Shown one piece after another: positions 44,468 through 52,475 of a stretch of DNA of 64,000 nt (the first letter of the stretch is position 1; the number at the start of each line of letters is the position of its first letter). The notes under the pieces are model-generated. The model ran no database searches. It saw only the letters and a list, made by a program, of their open reading frames with translations, and was not told the origin of the DNA. This DNA is from Rhodococcus qingshengii JCM 15477. GTDB taxonomy: Bacteria > Actinomycetota > Actinomycetes > Mycobacteriales > Mycobacteriaceae. A program made the position numbers and the translations under genes. The stretch spans positions 4,769,001 to 4,833,000 of the forward strand of contig NZ_CP096563.1 of assembly GCF_023221595.1 (NCBI RefSeq). Reading direction: 5' to 3'.

Positions 44468-45700
44468 TCAGGAAACTGCGTCGACGACAAAACTGACGGT
44501 GGTGGCCGTACTTCCACCGAAGTTGAGCGTCGCAAAGCGGCTCGCACCCTCGACTTGGAAACCGCCGGCCGTTCCCGTCACCTGATGGGCCGCGTCGAGA
44601 AGCATTCGGACACCACTGGCACCCACCGGATGACCACCGCCGATCAGACCGCCGCTGGGGTTGATCGGTAGCTTGCCGCCCATGGCGATGTCACCACTCT
44701 CGATGGCTTTCCACGACTCGCCGGGTGCGGTCAGACCGATGTGGTCGATCGCGAGATACTCACTCGCCGTGAAACAATCATGTGTTTCGATCCCGTCTAT
44801 CCCGGCCAGGTCGACTCCGGCCCGGGAGAAGGCACCCATCACCGAATCCCGAACGTGTGGCATCACGTAGGGATTATCGGCGTCGCGGGCCAGCTTCTGC
44901 TCGAGACCTAAACCAACAGTCCGATGACCCCAGCCCGCGATGTGGGCCAGCGGAGTCGCCGCAGCACCAGGGTGTTCACGCAGGTACTTGTCCGTCACCA
45001 GCACCACCCCGGCGCCACCGTCGGTCACCTGGCTGCAATCGAATCGTCGAACACCGCCTTCCACAACAGGATTGGTGGCGTCGTCGCCGCCTGCATTCCC
45101 GAGCAGATCGGGTACCGCCCAACCGCGTGTCTGCGCGTTGGGGTTGTTCTTCGCGTTTGCGAAGTTGATCTGCGAGATCGTGCGAAGGTGAGATTCGTCG
45201 ATCCCGTAACGCCGCCCGTACTCCTTCGACACACGGTCGAACATGTACGGCCACATGAATTTTGCTTCCTGACCTTCGTGTCCGACCCAGGCTGCAGCGC
45301 CCAGATGGCCGGCCGCGTCATCACCCGGAACCGTCTTCTCCAGTTCGATACCCATCACCAGAGCCGCGTCGTAGTTGCCGGCGCGCAGGTCTGCCATCGC
45401 TGCAAGTACAGCGATACTGCCCGATGCGCACGCCGCCTCGTGCCGAGACGAGGGCACACCCCACAGGTCTGGATGCACGGTGGCGGGCATCGCGCCCAGC
45501 TGACCTTGGCCGGCAAACAATTGCCCGAAGGCATTACCGACGTGGATCACCTCTATGTCGGTGGCAGGAACCTTCGCCGCGTCCAGGGTGTGGTTCACCA
45601 CCTCTTCGGCAAGGTTCGCGAAATCGAGTTCCTCACGGGTGAAGTTCCGTGCGAAGTCGGATTGGTACCCGCCGAGAATCCAAATGTTCGAAACAGTCAT
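44468..45700 (-). CDS. SCP-x/lipid-transfer-type thiolase
   Basis: This 410-residue protein is of the sterol-carrier-protein-x thiolase group. The nucleophile Cys lies in HEAACASGSIAVLAA, the HDCF motif is in IETHDCFTASEYLAIDHIG, and the catalytic His is in GGLIGGGHPVGASGVRML. These enzymes cleave 3-ketoacyl-CoA, often with branched or sterol-like chains. The ATG at 45700 has GGGGAGAGG upstream; an earlier frame start at 45772 lies in the promoter. A DUF35 partner, common for such thiolases, is not seen beside it. It starts a three-gene operon, divergent from a second thiolase. Confidence 0.88.
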   Translation of the reverse strand: MTVSNIWILGGYQSDFARNFTREELDFANLAEEVVNHTLDAAKVPATDIEVIHVGNAFGQLFAGQGQLGAMPATVHPDLWGVPSSRHEAACASGSIAVLAAMADLRAGNYDAALVMGIELEKTVPGDDAAGHLGAAAWVGHEGQEAKFMWPYMFDRVSKEYGRRYGIDESHLRTISQINFANAKNNPNAQTRGWAVPDLLGNAGGDDATNPVVEGGVRRFDCSQVTDGGAGVVLVTDKYLREHPGAAATPLAHIAGWGHRTVGLGLEQKLARDADNPYVMPHVRDSVMGAFSRAGVDLAGIDGIETHDCFTASEYLAIDHIGLTAPGESWKAIESGDIAMGGKLPINPSGGLIGGGHPVGASGVRMLLDAAHQVTGTAGGFQVEGASRFATLNFGGSTATTVSFVVDAVS

Positions 45701-45789
45701 GACCTCTCCCCTTGCCGATCCGGCCTCGGTGACGTCACCGAGATACCCGCGCAACGGCGGTTGTAATTTCACCGCAACCGTACTACAAC

Positions 45790-45808
45790 TAGCAGAGTAA
45801 CTCTACTA
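45790..45808. promoter_or_regulatory. 19-bp palindrome between divergent thiolase operons
   Basis: TAGCAGAGT-A-ACTCTACTA has arms matching at 8 of 9 positions, with AGAGT-A-ACTCT perfect at the core. It lies between start codons at 45700 and 45824, 16 bases before the latter, so it likely binds a repressor controlling both operons. Confidence 0.6.
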
Positions 45809-45823
45809 ATTGAAGGGTTGAAA

Positions 45824-47035
45824 ATGACTGATGCTTTTGTCCTCGACTACGTGCGCACGCCGCGCGGTCGAGCATCGGCGCGAGGCGCCCTCCACGAACA
45901 CAGCCCCGTGGACCTTGTCGTCCATCTGGCCAAGGCTCTGCAGGGTAGAACGAACCTCGCCGCAGAACAGATCGACGACGTCGTTCTCGGTTGCGCATCG
46001 CAGGTGGACGAGCAGGGCGCGAACATCGCGAGAACTGCCGCACTCCTTGCCGGTTGGGGCGACTCCGTCCCCGGCGCAACCCTCAATCGATTCTGCGCAT
46101 CCGGCGTCGACGCAGTCGGCCAGAGCGCGGCCCGCATTCGCGGCGACGACGTGTCCCTCGTCGTGGCCGGTGGCGTCGAAAGCGTCTCCCGGACTCCGAT
46201 GTTCAGTGATCGCGGACCGCTGTGGACCGATCCGGCAACTATCGCGCAGATCGGTTCCATCCATATGGGTATTGCCGCCGACTTGAATGCCACGATCGAG
46301 GGGTACTCCCGCGACGAGTTGGATGCGTACGGCGTCGAAACCCAACACAAGGCTGCCGAGGCCTGGCGCAACGGCGCATTCGAGCGGTCCGTTGTGCCTG
46401 TCCCCGGCAGAAACGGAGAAGCGGGAACAGCCCACGACGAACTGGTCAGGGCAGAGACGACGGCAGAGGGACTCGCAGCGCTGCCTGCCGCCTTCGAAGG
46501 GCTCGGCGCCGCCGGTCAGGATGCACTCGCGCTCGCCGCCTACCCTGAGGTCGGCAAGATCGAACACCTGCACACCGTCGGATCCTCTCCCGCCATGGCC
46601 GACGGCGCAGCGCTCCTACTCCTCGGATCCGAGAAAGCCGCGGCGAGAGCCGGCTTGACCCCTCGCGCACGGATCATCGGATCCGCCTCGACTTCGGTGA
46701 ATCCGGTCCTCATGCTCACTGCGGGCCAGAGCGCCGTGGAGGCAGTCATCGCGCGAGCCGGGCTTCGTCCACAGGACATCGACGTGTTCGAGTTCGCAGA
46801 GGCGTTCTCCGCACTCTGCCTACGGTTCCGCCGCGATCTTGACGCCGGGCCGGACCGCATGAACCCCAACGGAGGCACGATGGCGATGGGCCATGCATTC
46901 GGCGCCACCGGAGCAATTCTCGTCGGCGCATGTGTCGACGAACTGGTACGGAGCGACGGACGCTACGGTGTGGCCGCGGTCAGCGGCGCCGCCGGTGTCG
47001 GAGTCGCGGTGCTCGTCGAACGGATCGCCTCATGA
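45824..47035 (+). CDS. Thiolase-family protein lacking two canonical catalytic residues
   Basis: This 403-residue thiolase has the acylated Cys91 (LNRFCASGVDAV) and His357 (MAMGHAFGATGA). The usual NEAF Asn is Ala in EFAEAFSAL, and the C-terminal catalytic Cys is Ser387 in AAVSGAAGVGVAV. The second Cys deprotonates the acetyl-CoA methyl in the reverse (condensing) direction and is needed for full thiolysis, so activity may be altered. The ATG at 45824 has GAAGGG upstream. It is the first gene of a plus-strand operon with ATGA overlaps. Confidence 0.87.
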   Translation: MTDAFVLDYVRTPRGRASARGALHEHSPVDLVVHLAKALQGRTNLAAEQIDDVVLGCASQVDEQGANIARTAALLAGWGDSVPGATLNRFCASGVDAVGQSAARIRGDDVSLVVAGGVESVSRTPMFSDRGPLWTDPATIAQIGSIHMGIAADLNATIEGYSRDELDAYGVETQHKAAEAWRNGAFERSVVPVPGRNGEAGTAHDELVRAETTAEGLAALPAAFEGLGAAGQDALALAAYPEVGKIEHLHTVGSSPAMADGAALLLLGSEKAAARAGLTPRARIIGSASTSVNPVLMLTAGQSAVEAVIARAGLRPQDIDVFEFAEAFSALCLRFRRDLDAGPDRMNPNGGTMAMGHAFGATGAILVGACVDELVRSDGRYGVAAVSGAAGVGVAVLVERIAS

Positions 47036-47955
47036 CCGTCAGTTCACTCTCTGGCCGCGTTGCCGTCGTCACGGGAGGGGGTAAGGGCCTCGGCCGTGCC
47101 GTCGCACTGCATCTCGCGAGCCGAGGGGTCACGGTGATCGTCAACAATCGAAATCGCACACTCGATTCGAGCGGCCGAGGCCCTGCAGATCAGGTTGTCG
47201 ACGAAATCCTCGAAGCCGGTGGACAGGCCGTCGCCAACCACGACGACGTCACCGACCCCGAGGTCGGCCGAAAGTTGGTGGACGACGCTCTCACTCGGTT
47301 CGGACGACTCGACTTCTGCATCACCAGCGCCGCGGTCAGCGGTCCACAGATGCTTCATCGCACCACCGCCGAGAACCTCAGCACCGTCATCACGACAAAC
47401 GTCGTCGGAACCGCACTGGTCGCCGCCGAAGCCTCCCGAGTGATGCGCGAAGCCGGATTCGGGCGCATCGTGATGATTGCCTCGACCGCAGGACTGCACG
47501 GAGAACCCACCGTGTCCGCCTACGCCGCCAGTAAGGGTGCCGTCATCGCACTGGGCCGCACCGCGGCCGGCGAAGGCGCGAGTCGCAATGTGTTCACCAA
47601 TGTCGTACTGCCCTATGCCACTACGCAGATGACCGAGTCCGGAATGGACCCACGATTCATCGACATCATGGGGGCCGACCTGGTAGCCCCGGTGGTCACC
47701 GCCCTCGTCGATCCCGAGTCCACGACCAACGGGCAGGTGATCGTCACCGCAGGTAACGGAGTGCGTTCGGCCGACGCCGTCGAGGGCTCGACCGAATTCT
47801 TGCCCACCACCACAGAACTCGATGCCAAAGCGCTCGACGCACTGCTCGTGACCAGCCGGCTCGGCACTCCTCACACCTATCCGAGCGCACAGGAAGCCTT
47901 CGCGGACTTCGCTTCCGAACTGCTCGACCACCACAATCAGAAAGCGCGCGCATGA
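47032..47955 (+). CDS. MFE-2-like SDR (3-hydroxyacyl-CoA dehydrogenase type)
   Basis: This 307-residue SDR starts VAVVTGGGKGLGRAVALHLA and has VIVNNRNRTLDSSGRGPADQ followed by VVDEILEAGG, a stretch characteristic of the (3R)-hydroxyacyl-CoA dehydrogenase domain of peroxisomal multifunctional enzyme 2. The catalytic YAASKG is present. A C-terminal extension (about 240-307) is beyond the minimal SDR fold. It probably oxidises 3-hydroxyacyl-CoA to the ketone that the neighbouring thiolase cleaves. Its ATG overlaps the thiolase stop (ATGA). Confidence 0.87.
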   Translation: MTVSSLSGRVAVVTGGGKGLGRAVALHLASRGVTVIVNNRNRTLDSSGRGPADQVVDEILEAGGQAVANHDDVTDPEVGRKLVDDALTRFGRLDFCITSAAVSGPQMLHRTTAENLSTVITTNVVGTALVAAEASRVMREAGFGRIVMIASTAGLHGEPTVSAYAASKGAVIALGRTAAGEGASRNVFTNVVLPYATTQMTESGMDPRFIDIMGADLVAPVVTALVDPESTTNGQVIVTAGNGVRSADAVEGSTEFLPTTTELDAKALDALLVTSRLGTPHTYPSAQEAFADFASELLDHHNQKARA

Positions 47956-48776
47956 CCGACATCCCACTGGGCGATCTTGCACTGAACTTCGGTGTGAGCG
48001 CACTCGCCGTGCTCGTCTTCATCGCAGTCGTGATGGCCGTAGCCATCCGCATGAACAATCACTCGATCATCGACATCTGTTGGGGGCCTGGCTTTGCCGT
48101 CGTCGCCGCCGTCTCGTACCTGACGTCCATCGGATCGGACGGCAACGATCTGCGTCGCCTCGTCGTGCTGGCACTGACCGTGGTGTGGGGAATGCGACTC
48201 GGCCTCTACATCGGCTTCCGAAACCGTGGGCACGGGCAGGACAAGCGCTACACTGCCCTGCTCAAACATCAACAGGGACCGCTGGTTCCGTTCCTGATTC
48301 GCAAAATTTACGGCCTCCAGGGCGTCCTCATTCTCGTGGTGTCGCTGCCCGTCCAGTTCGCGATGTACGAGTTTCGCGCCCTCGGAGTCCTCGGCGCGAT
48401 CGGCATCGCGGTCTGGACCGTCGGCTTCGTCTTCGAATCGGTTGGAGACTACCAACTTTCCCGCTTCAAAGCTGATCCGGCCAATGCCGGGAAGGTGATG
48501 GACCGTGGGCTCTGGGCCTGGACCCGCCATCCCAACTATTTCGGTGATGCATGCGTCTGGGTCGGACTGTTCATCCTCGCGCTTGGTGATCCATTGGCGC
48601 TGATCACGATCGTCTCTCCGATCGTCATGATCAAACTGCTGGTGAGCTACAGCGGTAAGGCCCTTCTCGAACGCGGCATGCGCAAGAGCAAGGGGCAGGC
48701 CTACGACGACTACGTCGCCCGGACCAGCGGATTCTTACCTCGTCCACCCCGTCCGACACGAAACCACGCGTCGTGA
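47952..48776 (+). CDS. DUF1295 membrane protein (steroid 5-alpha-reductase-like)
   Basis: This 274-residue integral membrane protein with about seven helices ends with the DUF1295/steroid-reductase signature: GLWAWTRHPNYFGDACVWVG (NADPH-binding region) and a C-terminal YDDYVARTSGFLPRPPR. Relatives reduce enones of steroids or act on very-long-chain lipids, and many have unknown substrates. An ATGA overlap couples it to the SDR gene. Its presence with SCP-x thiolase and MFE-2-like SDR hints at a lipid or terpenoid substrate. Confidence 0.85.
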   Translation: MTDIPLGDLALNFGVSALAVLVFIAVVMAVAIRMNNHSIIDICWGPGFAVVAAVSYLTSIGSDGNDLRRLVVLALTVVWGMRLGLYIGFRNRGHGQDKRYTALLKHQQGPLVPFLIRKIYGLQGVLILVVSLPVQFAMYEFRALGVLGAIGIAVWTVGFVFESVGDYQLSRFKADPANAGKVMDRGLWAWTRHPNYFGDACVWVGLFILALGDPLALITIVSPIVMIKLLVSYSGKALLERGMRKSKGQAYDDYVARTSGFLPRPPRPTRNHAS

Positions 48777-49639
48777 GCGCCCCCACGAGTGGTCTCGCCG
48801 ACGTCTTCGATCTGGAATCGACCGGCCCGGACCGGTGGCAGGGGTCGAACGACGGCGTTCGTCTACCTCAATTGTTCGGCGGCCAACTGGTAGCCCAGTC
48901 GATTCTCGCAGCCGGGCACACGGTTACCGACGGCAAAGCGATCAGTTCCGTCCACACCCACTTCCTTCGCCCGGGATCGACGGAGCATGCAACCGAGTTC
49001 TCGGTAGATCGACTTCGGGATGGAAAACGCCTGTCCACCAGAGGCGTCGACGTCCACCAGGACGGACGACTCGTCTGCCGTTCCACGGTCTCTGCCTCCT
49101 CGATCGACGAGGGCATCACTCACAGTCGCGCAGTACCTACCGCACTCCCGCCCACTGAGTGCGTGACGTTGCAAGAGTTGGCCGAGGCAGACGGTGGGTT
49201 GGGTGAGGTGTGGGAGGAGTTCTCCGCCATCGAGATTCGTGTGTCCCCCATCGATTCGCAGTCCCCCACGACGCATTCGGCGGCGCCTCCGCGCAACATC
49301 TGGATGCGTTCGGCTCAGCGGCTGAGCGACGATCCGCTGATTCACGTGGCTGCTCTCGCCTATGCCAGTGATCTGATGCTGATGGCAACCGCGCTGACTC
49401 CGCACGGCTACGACATCGGGCAGGAGCACTCGCTCGACACGGACTGGACTGGTGTGTCCCTCGATCACACGATGTGGTTTCAACGCCCTGTGCGGGCGGA
49501 CGAGTGGCTACTCTTCGAGCACTCGACCCCCACAGCTCACACCGGCAGAGCAGTAGTGAATGCGGCGGTCTTCGATCGATCCGGACTCCAGATCTGCCAG
49601 ATCACTCAGGAAGCGTTACTCATTGCCCGCACCGAGTGA
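48773..49639 (+). CDS. tesB: Acyl-CoA thioesterase II
   Basis: This 288-residue double-hotdog thioesterase has QLFGGQLVAQSILAAGHTV, SVHTHFLRPGSTEHATEFSV and RDGKRLSTRGVDVHQDGRLV in the first half. The second half has HVAALAYASDLMLMATAL with the catalytic Asp, then SLDHTMWFQRPVRADEWLLF. It hydrolyses acyl-CoA to the free acid. A GTG start overlaps the previous stop (GTGA). In this operon it may release dead-end CoA intermediates. Confidence 0.93.
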   Translation: MSAPTSGLADVFDLESTGPDRWQGSNDGVRLPQLFGGQLVAQSILAAGHTVTDGKAISSVHTHFLRPGSTEHATEFSVDRLRDGKRLSTRGVDVHQDGRLVCRSTVSASSIDEGITHSRAVPTALPPTECVTLQELAEADGGLGEVWEEFSAIEIRVSPIDSQSPTTHSAAPPRNIWMRSAQRLSDDPLIHVAALAYASDLMLMATALTPHGYDIGQEHSLDTDWTGVSLDHTMWFQRPVRADEWLLFEHSTPTAHTGRAVVNAAVFDRSGLQICQITQEALLIARTE

Positions 49640-49711
49640 TTCCCAACTCTTTCTGCAGACCATTCGGTACGGTCTCGCGGTGCCGCAGGGTGCGCGGCCT
49701 ATGATTTCGGG

Positions 49712-50719
49712 GTGGTACGAGTGAATGCAGCCGGATCTTCGACACCCACCGCGTCGGCGGGCGTCACCGAGTTGCCTGCCGGCGGTCCGAACGCACTGGC
49801 CGTCACGCTCGGGTTGTTGGGGGACGAGTGGAACCTCTGGATTCTGCGATTCGCCCTGTTGGGGTCGCGGCGATACAACGACTGGCTCGCCCTCGGGGGA
49901 ATCTCCAACTCCGTATTGTCCTCACGGTTGGCGGTCCTGACGGCCGGCGGAATGCTCGAGCGTCGTGAGTATCAGCAGAACCCGCCCAGGCACGAATACT
50001 CGGTCACCCGCAAAGGGCAGTCGATCTGGCCCGTCCTCATCACCATGTGGTCGTGGGAGAAGCAGTGGGCGCCCAATGAAACCCAGCCGCTTCCACCACT
50101 GCGGCACAGCACCTGCGGAAACGACTTCACCCCGATCCTGCGCTGCAAGGAGTGCGGCGAGGACGTGGACGTACGATCCCTGGACTCCCAAATGGGTCCG
50201 AGTGGGGACTTCTCACGCAGTGTCCCGGAAGCAACATCGCGGCGACGCTCCACCAAGTCCGAACGCCGTCCGGAGATTCTGGCTCACACGATGGAACTTG
50301 TCGGCAATCGCTGGTCAGCGGCGATCATCGGTGCAGCTTTCCGAGGCGCTCGCCGTTACGGAGAGTTCGCCGAGATCACCGGTGCACCACCGGCGATAGT
50401 CGCGGATCGCTTGAAGCACCTCACCGAGATCGGTGTGATGGAAACGCGTCCGCTTCCGGATCGCCCACAGTGGTCGGAGTATCGACTCACCGCCAAGGGC
50501 ACGGCGTATTTCCCCGTGGTGATGTGCATGATCTCCTGGGGTCAGCGTTGGTTCAGATCCGCGGACGGCCCGGACATCGTTCTCCATCACAAGGCCTGCG
50601 GTAAACGGTTCGAAGCACGCTTGGGTTGCAGTGTGTGCGGTGAAGAGTTGAGGTCTTCGGACATCGAGGCCGTCGACCTCACCACCTCGGTTCACGTACC
50701 CGGGTCCGGTTGGTCCTGA
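49712..50719 (+). CDS. Fused tandem HxlR-family regulator with two Cys clusters
   Basis: This 335-residue protein holds two complete HxlR winged helices. Domain 1 (about 25-120) contains LLGDEWNLWILRFALLGSRR, and domain 2 (about 188-280) contains ELVGNRWSAAIIGAAFRGAR. Each is followed by a C-x9-C-x2-C cluster (Cys135/145/148 and Cys296/306/309) that may bind a metal. HxlR proteins are usually single-domain dimers, so this is a covalent pseudo-dimer. TATGAT ends six bases before the GTG at 49712, suggesting a leaderless transcript. It ends the thiolase operon strand and probably regulates the island. Confidence 0.85.
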   Translation: MVRVNAAGSSTPTASAGVTELPAGGPNALAVTLGLLGDEWNLWILRFALLGSRRYNDWLALGGISNSVLSSRLAVLTAGGMLERREYQQNPPRHEYSVTRKGQSIWPVLITMWSWEKQWAPNETQPLPPLRHSTCGNDFTPILRCKECGEDVDVRSLDSQMGPSGDFSRSVPEATSRRRSTKSERRPEILAHTMELVGNRWSAAIIGAAFRGARRYGEFAEITGAPPAIVADRLKHLTEIGVMETRPLPDRPQWSEYRLTAKGTAYFPVVMCMISWGQRWFRSADGPDIVLHHKACGKRFEARLGCSVCGEELRSSDIEAVDLTTSVHVPGSGWS

Positions 50720-50728
50720 GGTCCCCGC

Positions 50729-52108
50729 TCAGCCGGCAGTGCGGATCCGGTCGAAGCTCCGGCCTCGGTGTTCGAGCGGCAGCCTGTCCCCTCGCCCGAA
50801 CAGTTTGTTGCGCAGCGTTCCCTCATCGTAGTCGTCCTGGTAGGCACCTCGTTTGATCAGCTCCGGAATCACATGCTCCACAATGTCTTCGAAGGTTCCG
50901 GGAGTCACCGCGTACGCGAGATTGAAACCGTCGACGTCGGTCTCGGACACCTACTCCTGCAACTCGTCGGCGACCTCCGCGCCGGAACCGACAACGATCG
51001 GGCCGAGCCCGCCGATGCCCGCCCACTCCGCGATGTCCCCCACCGTCCATTCGCCGCCCTTCTCGTCGGCCTGACGAAACGATGCGACCGCGGATTGAAT
51101 GGCATTGCTCTCGACGTTCCCGATCGGCTCGTCCGCTCGGTATCCGGAGAGGTCGATTCCCATCCACCCCGAGGTGAAAACGAGCGCGCCTTCACTACTC
51201 GCGTAGCTGCGGTAGTCCTCGAGCTTCGCCTGGGCCAACTCGGGGGTTCGGTCGGTGATGATCGTCAACAGTGTGTAGATGCGGGCCGAGTACGGATCTC
51301 GCCCGACCTTCGTCAGTTCGTTTCGGATTCGGGCAACGGTGTCTTTGAGGATCGCCTTTGTCGGTGCACCCACAAAGATCGCCTCGGCATTCGCAGCGGC
51401 GAACCGCACCCCACGAGGCGACGCGCCGGCCTGGAAGATGACCGGCGTCCGCTGCGGAGAAGGTTCGGAGATGTGGATGCCCGGAACCGTGAAGTGCTTG
51501 CCTTCGTGCTCGATCGGATGAACCTTGGCGGGGTCCGTGTAGACCCCGGTGGTTCTGTCACGCACCACCGCGTCGTCTTCCCACGACGTTTCCCACAACT
51601 TGTAGAGAACTTCGAGGTACTCGTCCGCGTGGTCGTAGCGATCGTCGTGCTGGAGTTGGTCGTCCTCGCCCATGTTCCGCGCGGCCGAGGGGAGGTATCC
51701 GGTGACCACGTTCCACCCGATTCGCCCGTTCGTCAGGTGGTCGAGGGTGCTCAAGCGCCGAGCGAACGGGTAGGGATGCTCGAAAGCTGTACCTGCGGTG
51801 ATCCCGAAGCCCAAGTGCTCGGTCACGGCAGCCATCGCCGACGCCAGCAGTAGCGGGTCCGAGACCGGTACCTGCGCGCCCTGCCGCAGCGCTGCGTCGT
51901 GATTGCCGCCGTACACGTCGTACGTTCCCAACACGTCAGCCAGGAACAGCCCGTCGAATCGTCCACGCTCGAGGAGCTTCGCCAACTCCGTCCAGTACGT
52001 CAGATCCGTGTACCTGGACGACTGGTCCTCCGGGTGGCGCCACAGACCTGGCGATTGGTGGGCGACGCAGTTCATGGCAAAGGCGTTGAAGCGGATTCTG
52101 CGGGTCAT
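50729..52108 (-). pseudogene. NtaA/SnaA/DszA-family FMN-dependent monooxygenase interrupted by an in-frame TAG
   Basis: The reading frame from ATG 52108 (MTRRIRFNAFAMNCVAHQSP) runs to a TAG at 50951-50953, giving 385 residues ending AEVADELQE. The same frame continues after the TAG as VSETDVDGFNLAYAVTPGTF to a stop at 50729, which is the normal family C-terminus. Joined, 459 codons match the usual family length. The family sequence at the stop is typically LQxWV, so TGG-to-TAG is the simplest explanation. Core segments are intact: LADVLGTYDVYGGNHDAALR, LTNGRIGWNVVTGYL, IFQAGASPRGVRFAA. The family oxidises sulfones, NTA or EDTA-like substrates with reduced FMN. It is either a recent pseudogene, a sequencing error, or read-through/reinitiated (a GTG directly follows the TAG). 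Confidence 0.82.
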
Positions 52109-52224
52109 TCCCGCACGATGCCGTGCCTGCTCCGCGGTGAACACCATTGCGATCAGTGCGATCGGTACGGCTCCTGCTTGCACCCGGCGATACCGTCGAC
52201 TTCGCGACCTCGTCGGCGGGCCGC

Positions 52225-52230
52225 TACACT
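52225..52230 (+). promoter_or_regulatory. Possible tRNA or small-RNA promoter -10 box
   Basis: TACACT is the typical -10 hexamer of strong actinobacterial stable-RNA promoters; a -35 match is poor. It lies about 120 bases upstream of tRNA-Arg with no gene between on this strand. Confidence 0.35.
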
Positions 52231-52302
52231 GACTAGCGCAGCTGTGACGCCCGAGGCTTCGTGCCGACAGGTCGAGCGGATGCAACAGCAGTATCGGGAA
52301 GC

Positions 52303-52328
52303 GAAAACCCCGGCAGCACAGGGTTTTC
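52303..52328 (+). other. Orphan hairpin upstream of tRNA-Arg
   Basis: GAAAACCC (52303-52310) and GGGTTTTC (52321-52328) pair perfectly around a ten-base loop. No protein gene precedes it on the plus strand. It may be a structured tRNA leader or the end of a small RNA starting near 52237. Confidence 0.45.
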
Positions 52329-52350
52329 AGCGCTTGTCGGTACGCTCCCC

Positions 52351-52426
52351 GCCCTCGTAGCTCAGGGGATAGAGCATTCCTCTCCTAAAGGAAGGGTCGC
52401 AGGTTCGAATCCTGCCGAGGGCACCA
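52351..52426 (+). tRNA. tRNA-Arg (anticodon CCT), CCA encoded
   Basis: The cloverleaf is complete: acceptor GCCCTCG/CGAGGGC, D-arm GCTC..GAGC, anticodon stem TTCCT/AGGAA with loop CTCCTAA (anticodon CCT), T-arm GCAGG-TTCGAAT-CCTGC, discriminator A and encoded CCA (52424-52426). It reads AGG codons. The FGE gene follows about 50 bases later. Confidence 0.97.
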
Positions 52427-52475
52427 GGTGGGACTCTCCCCACATCGGCGCCACCAACGTGCCATTCTTGACTTC

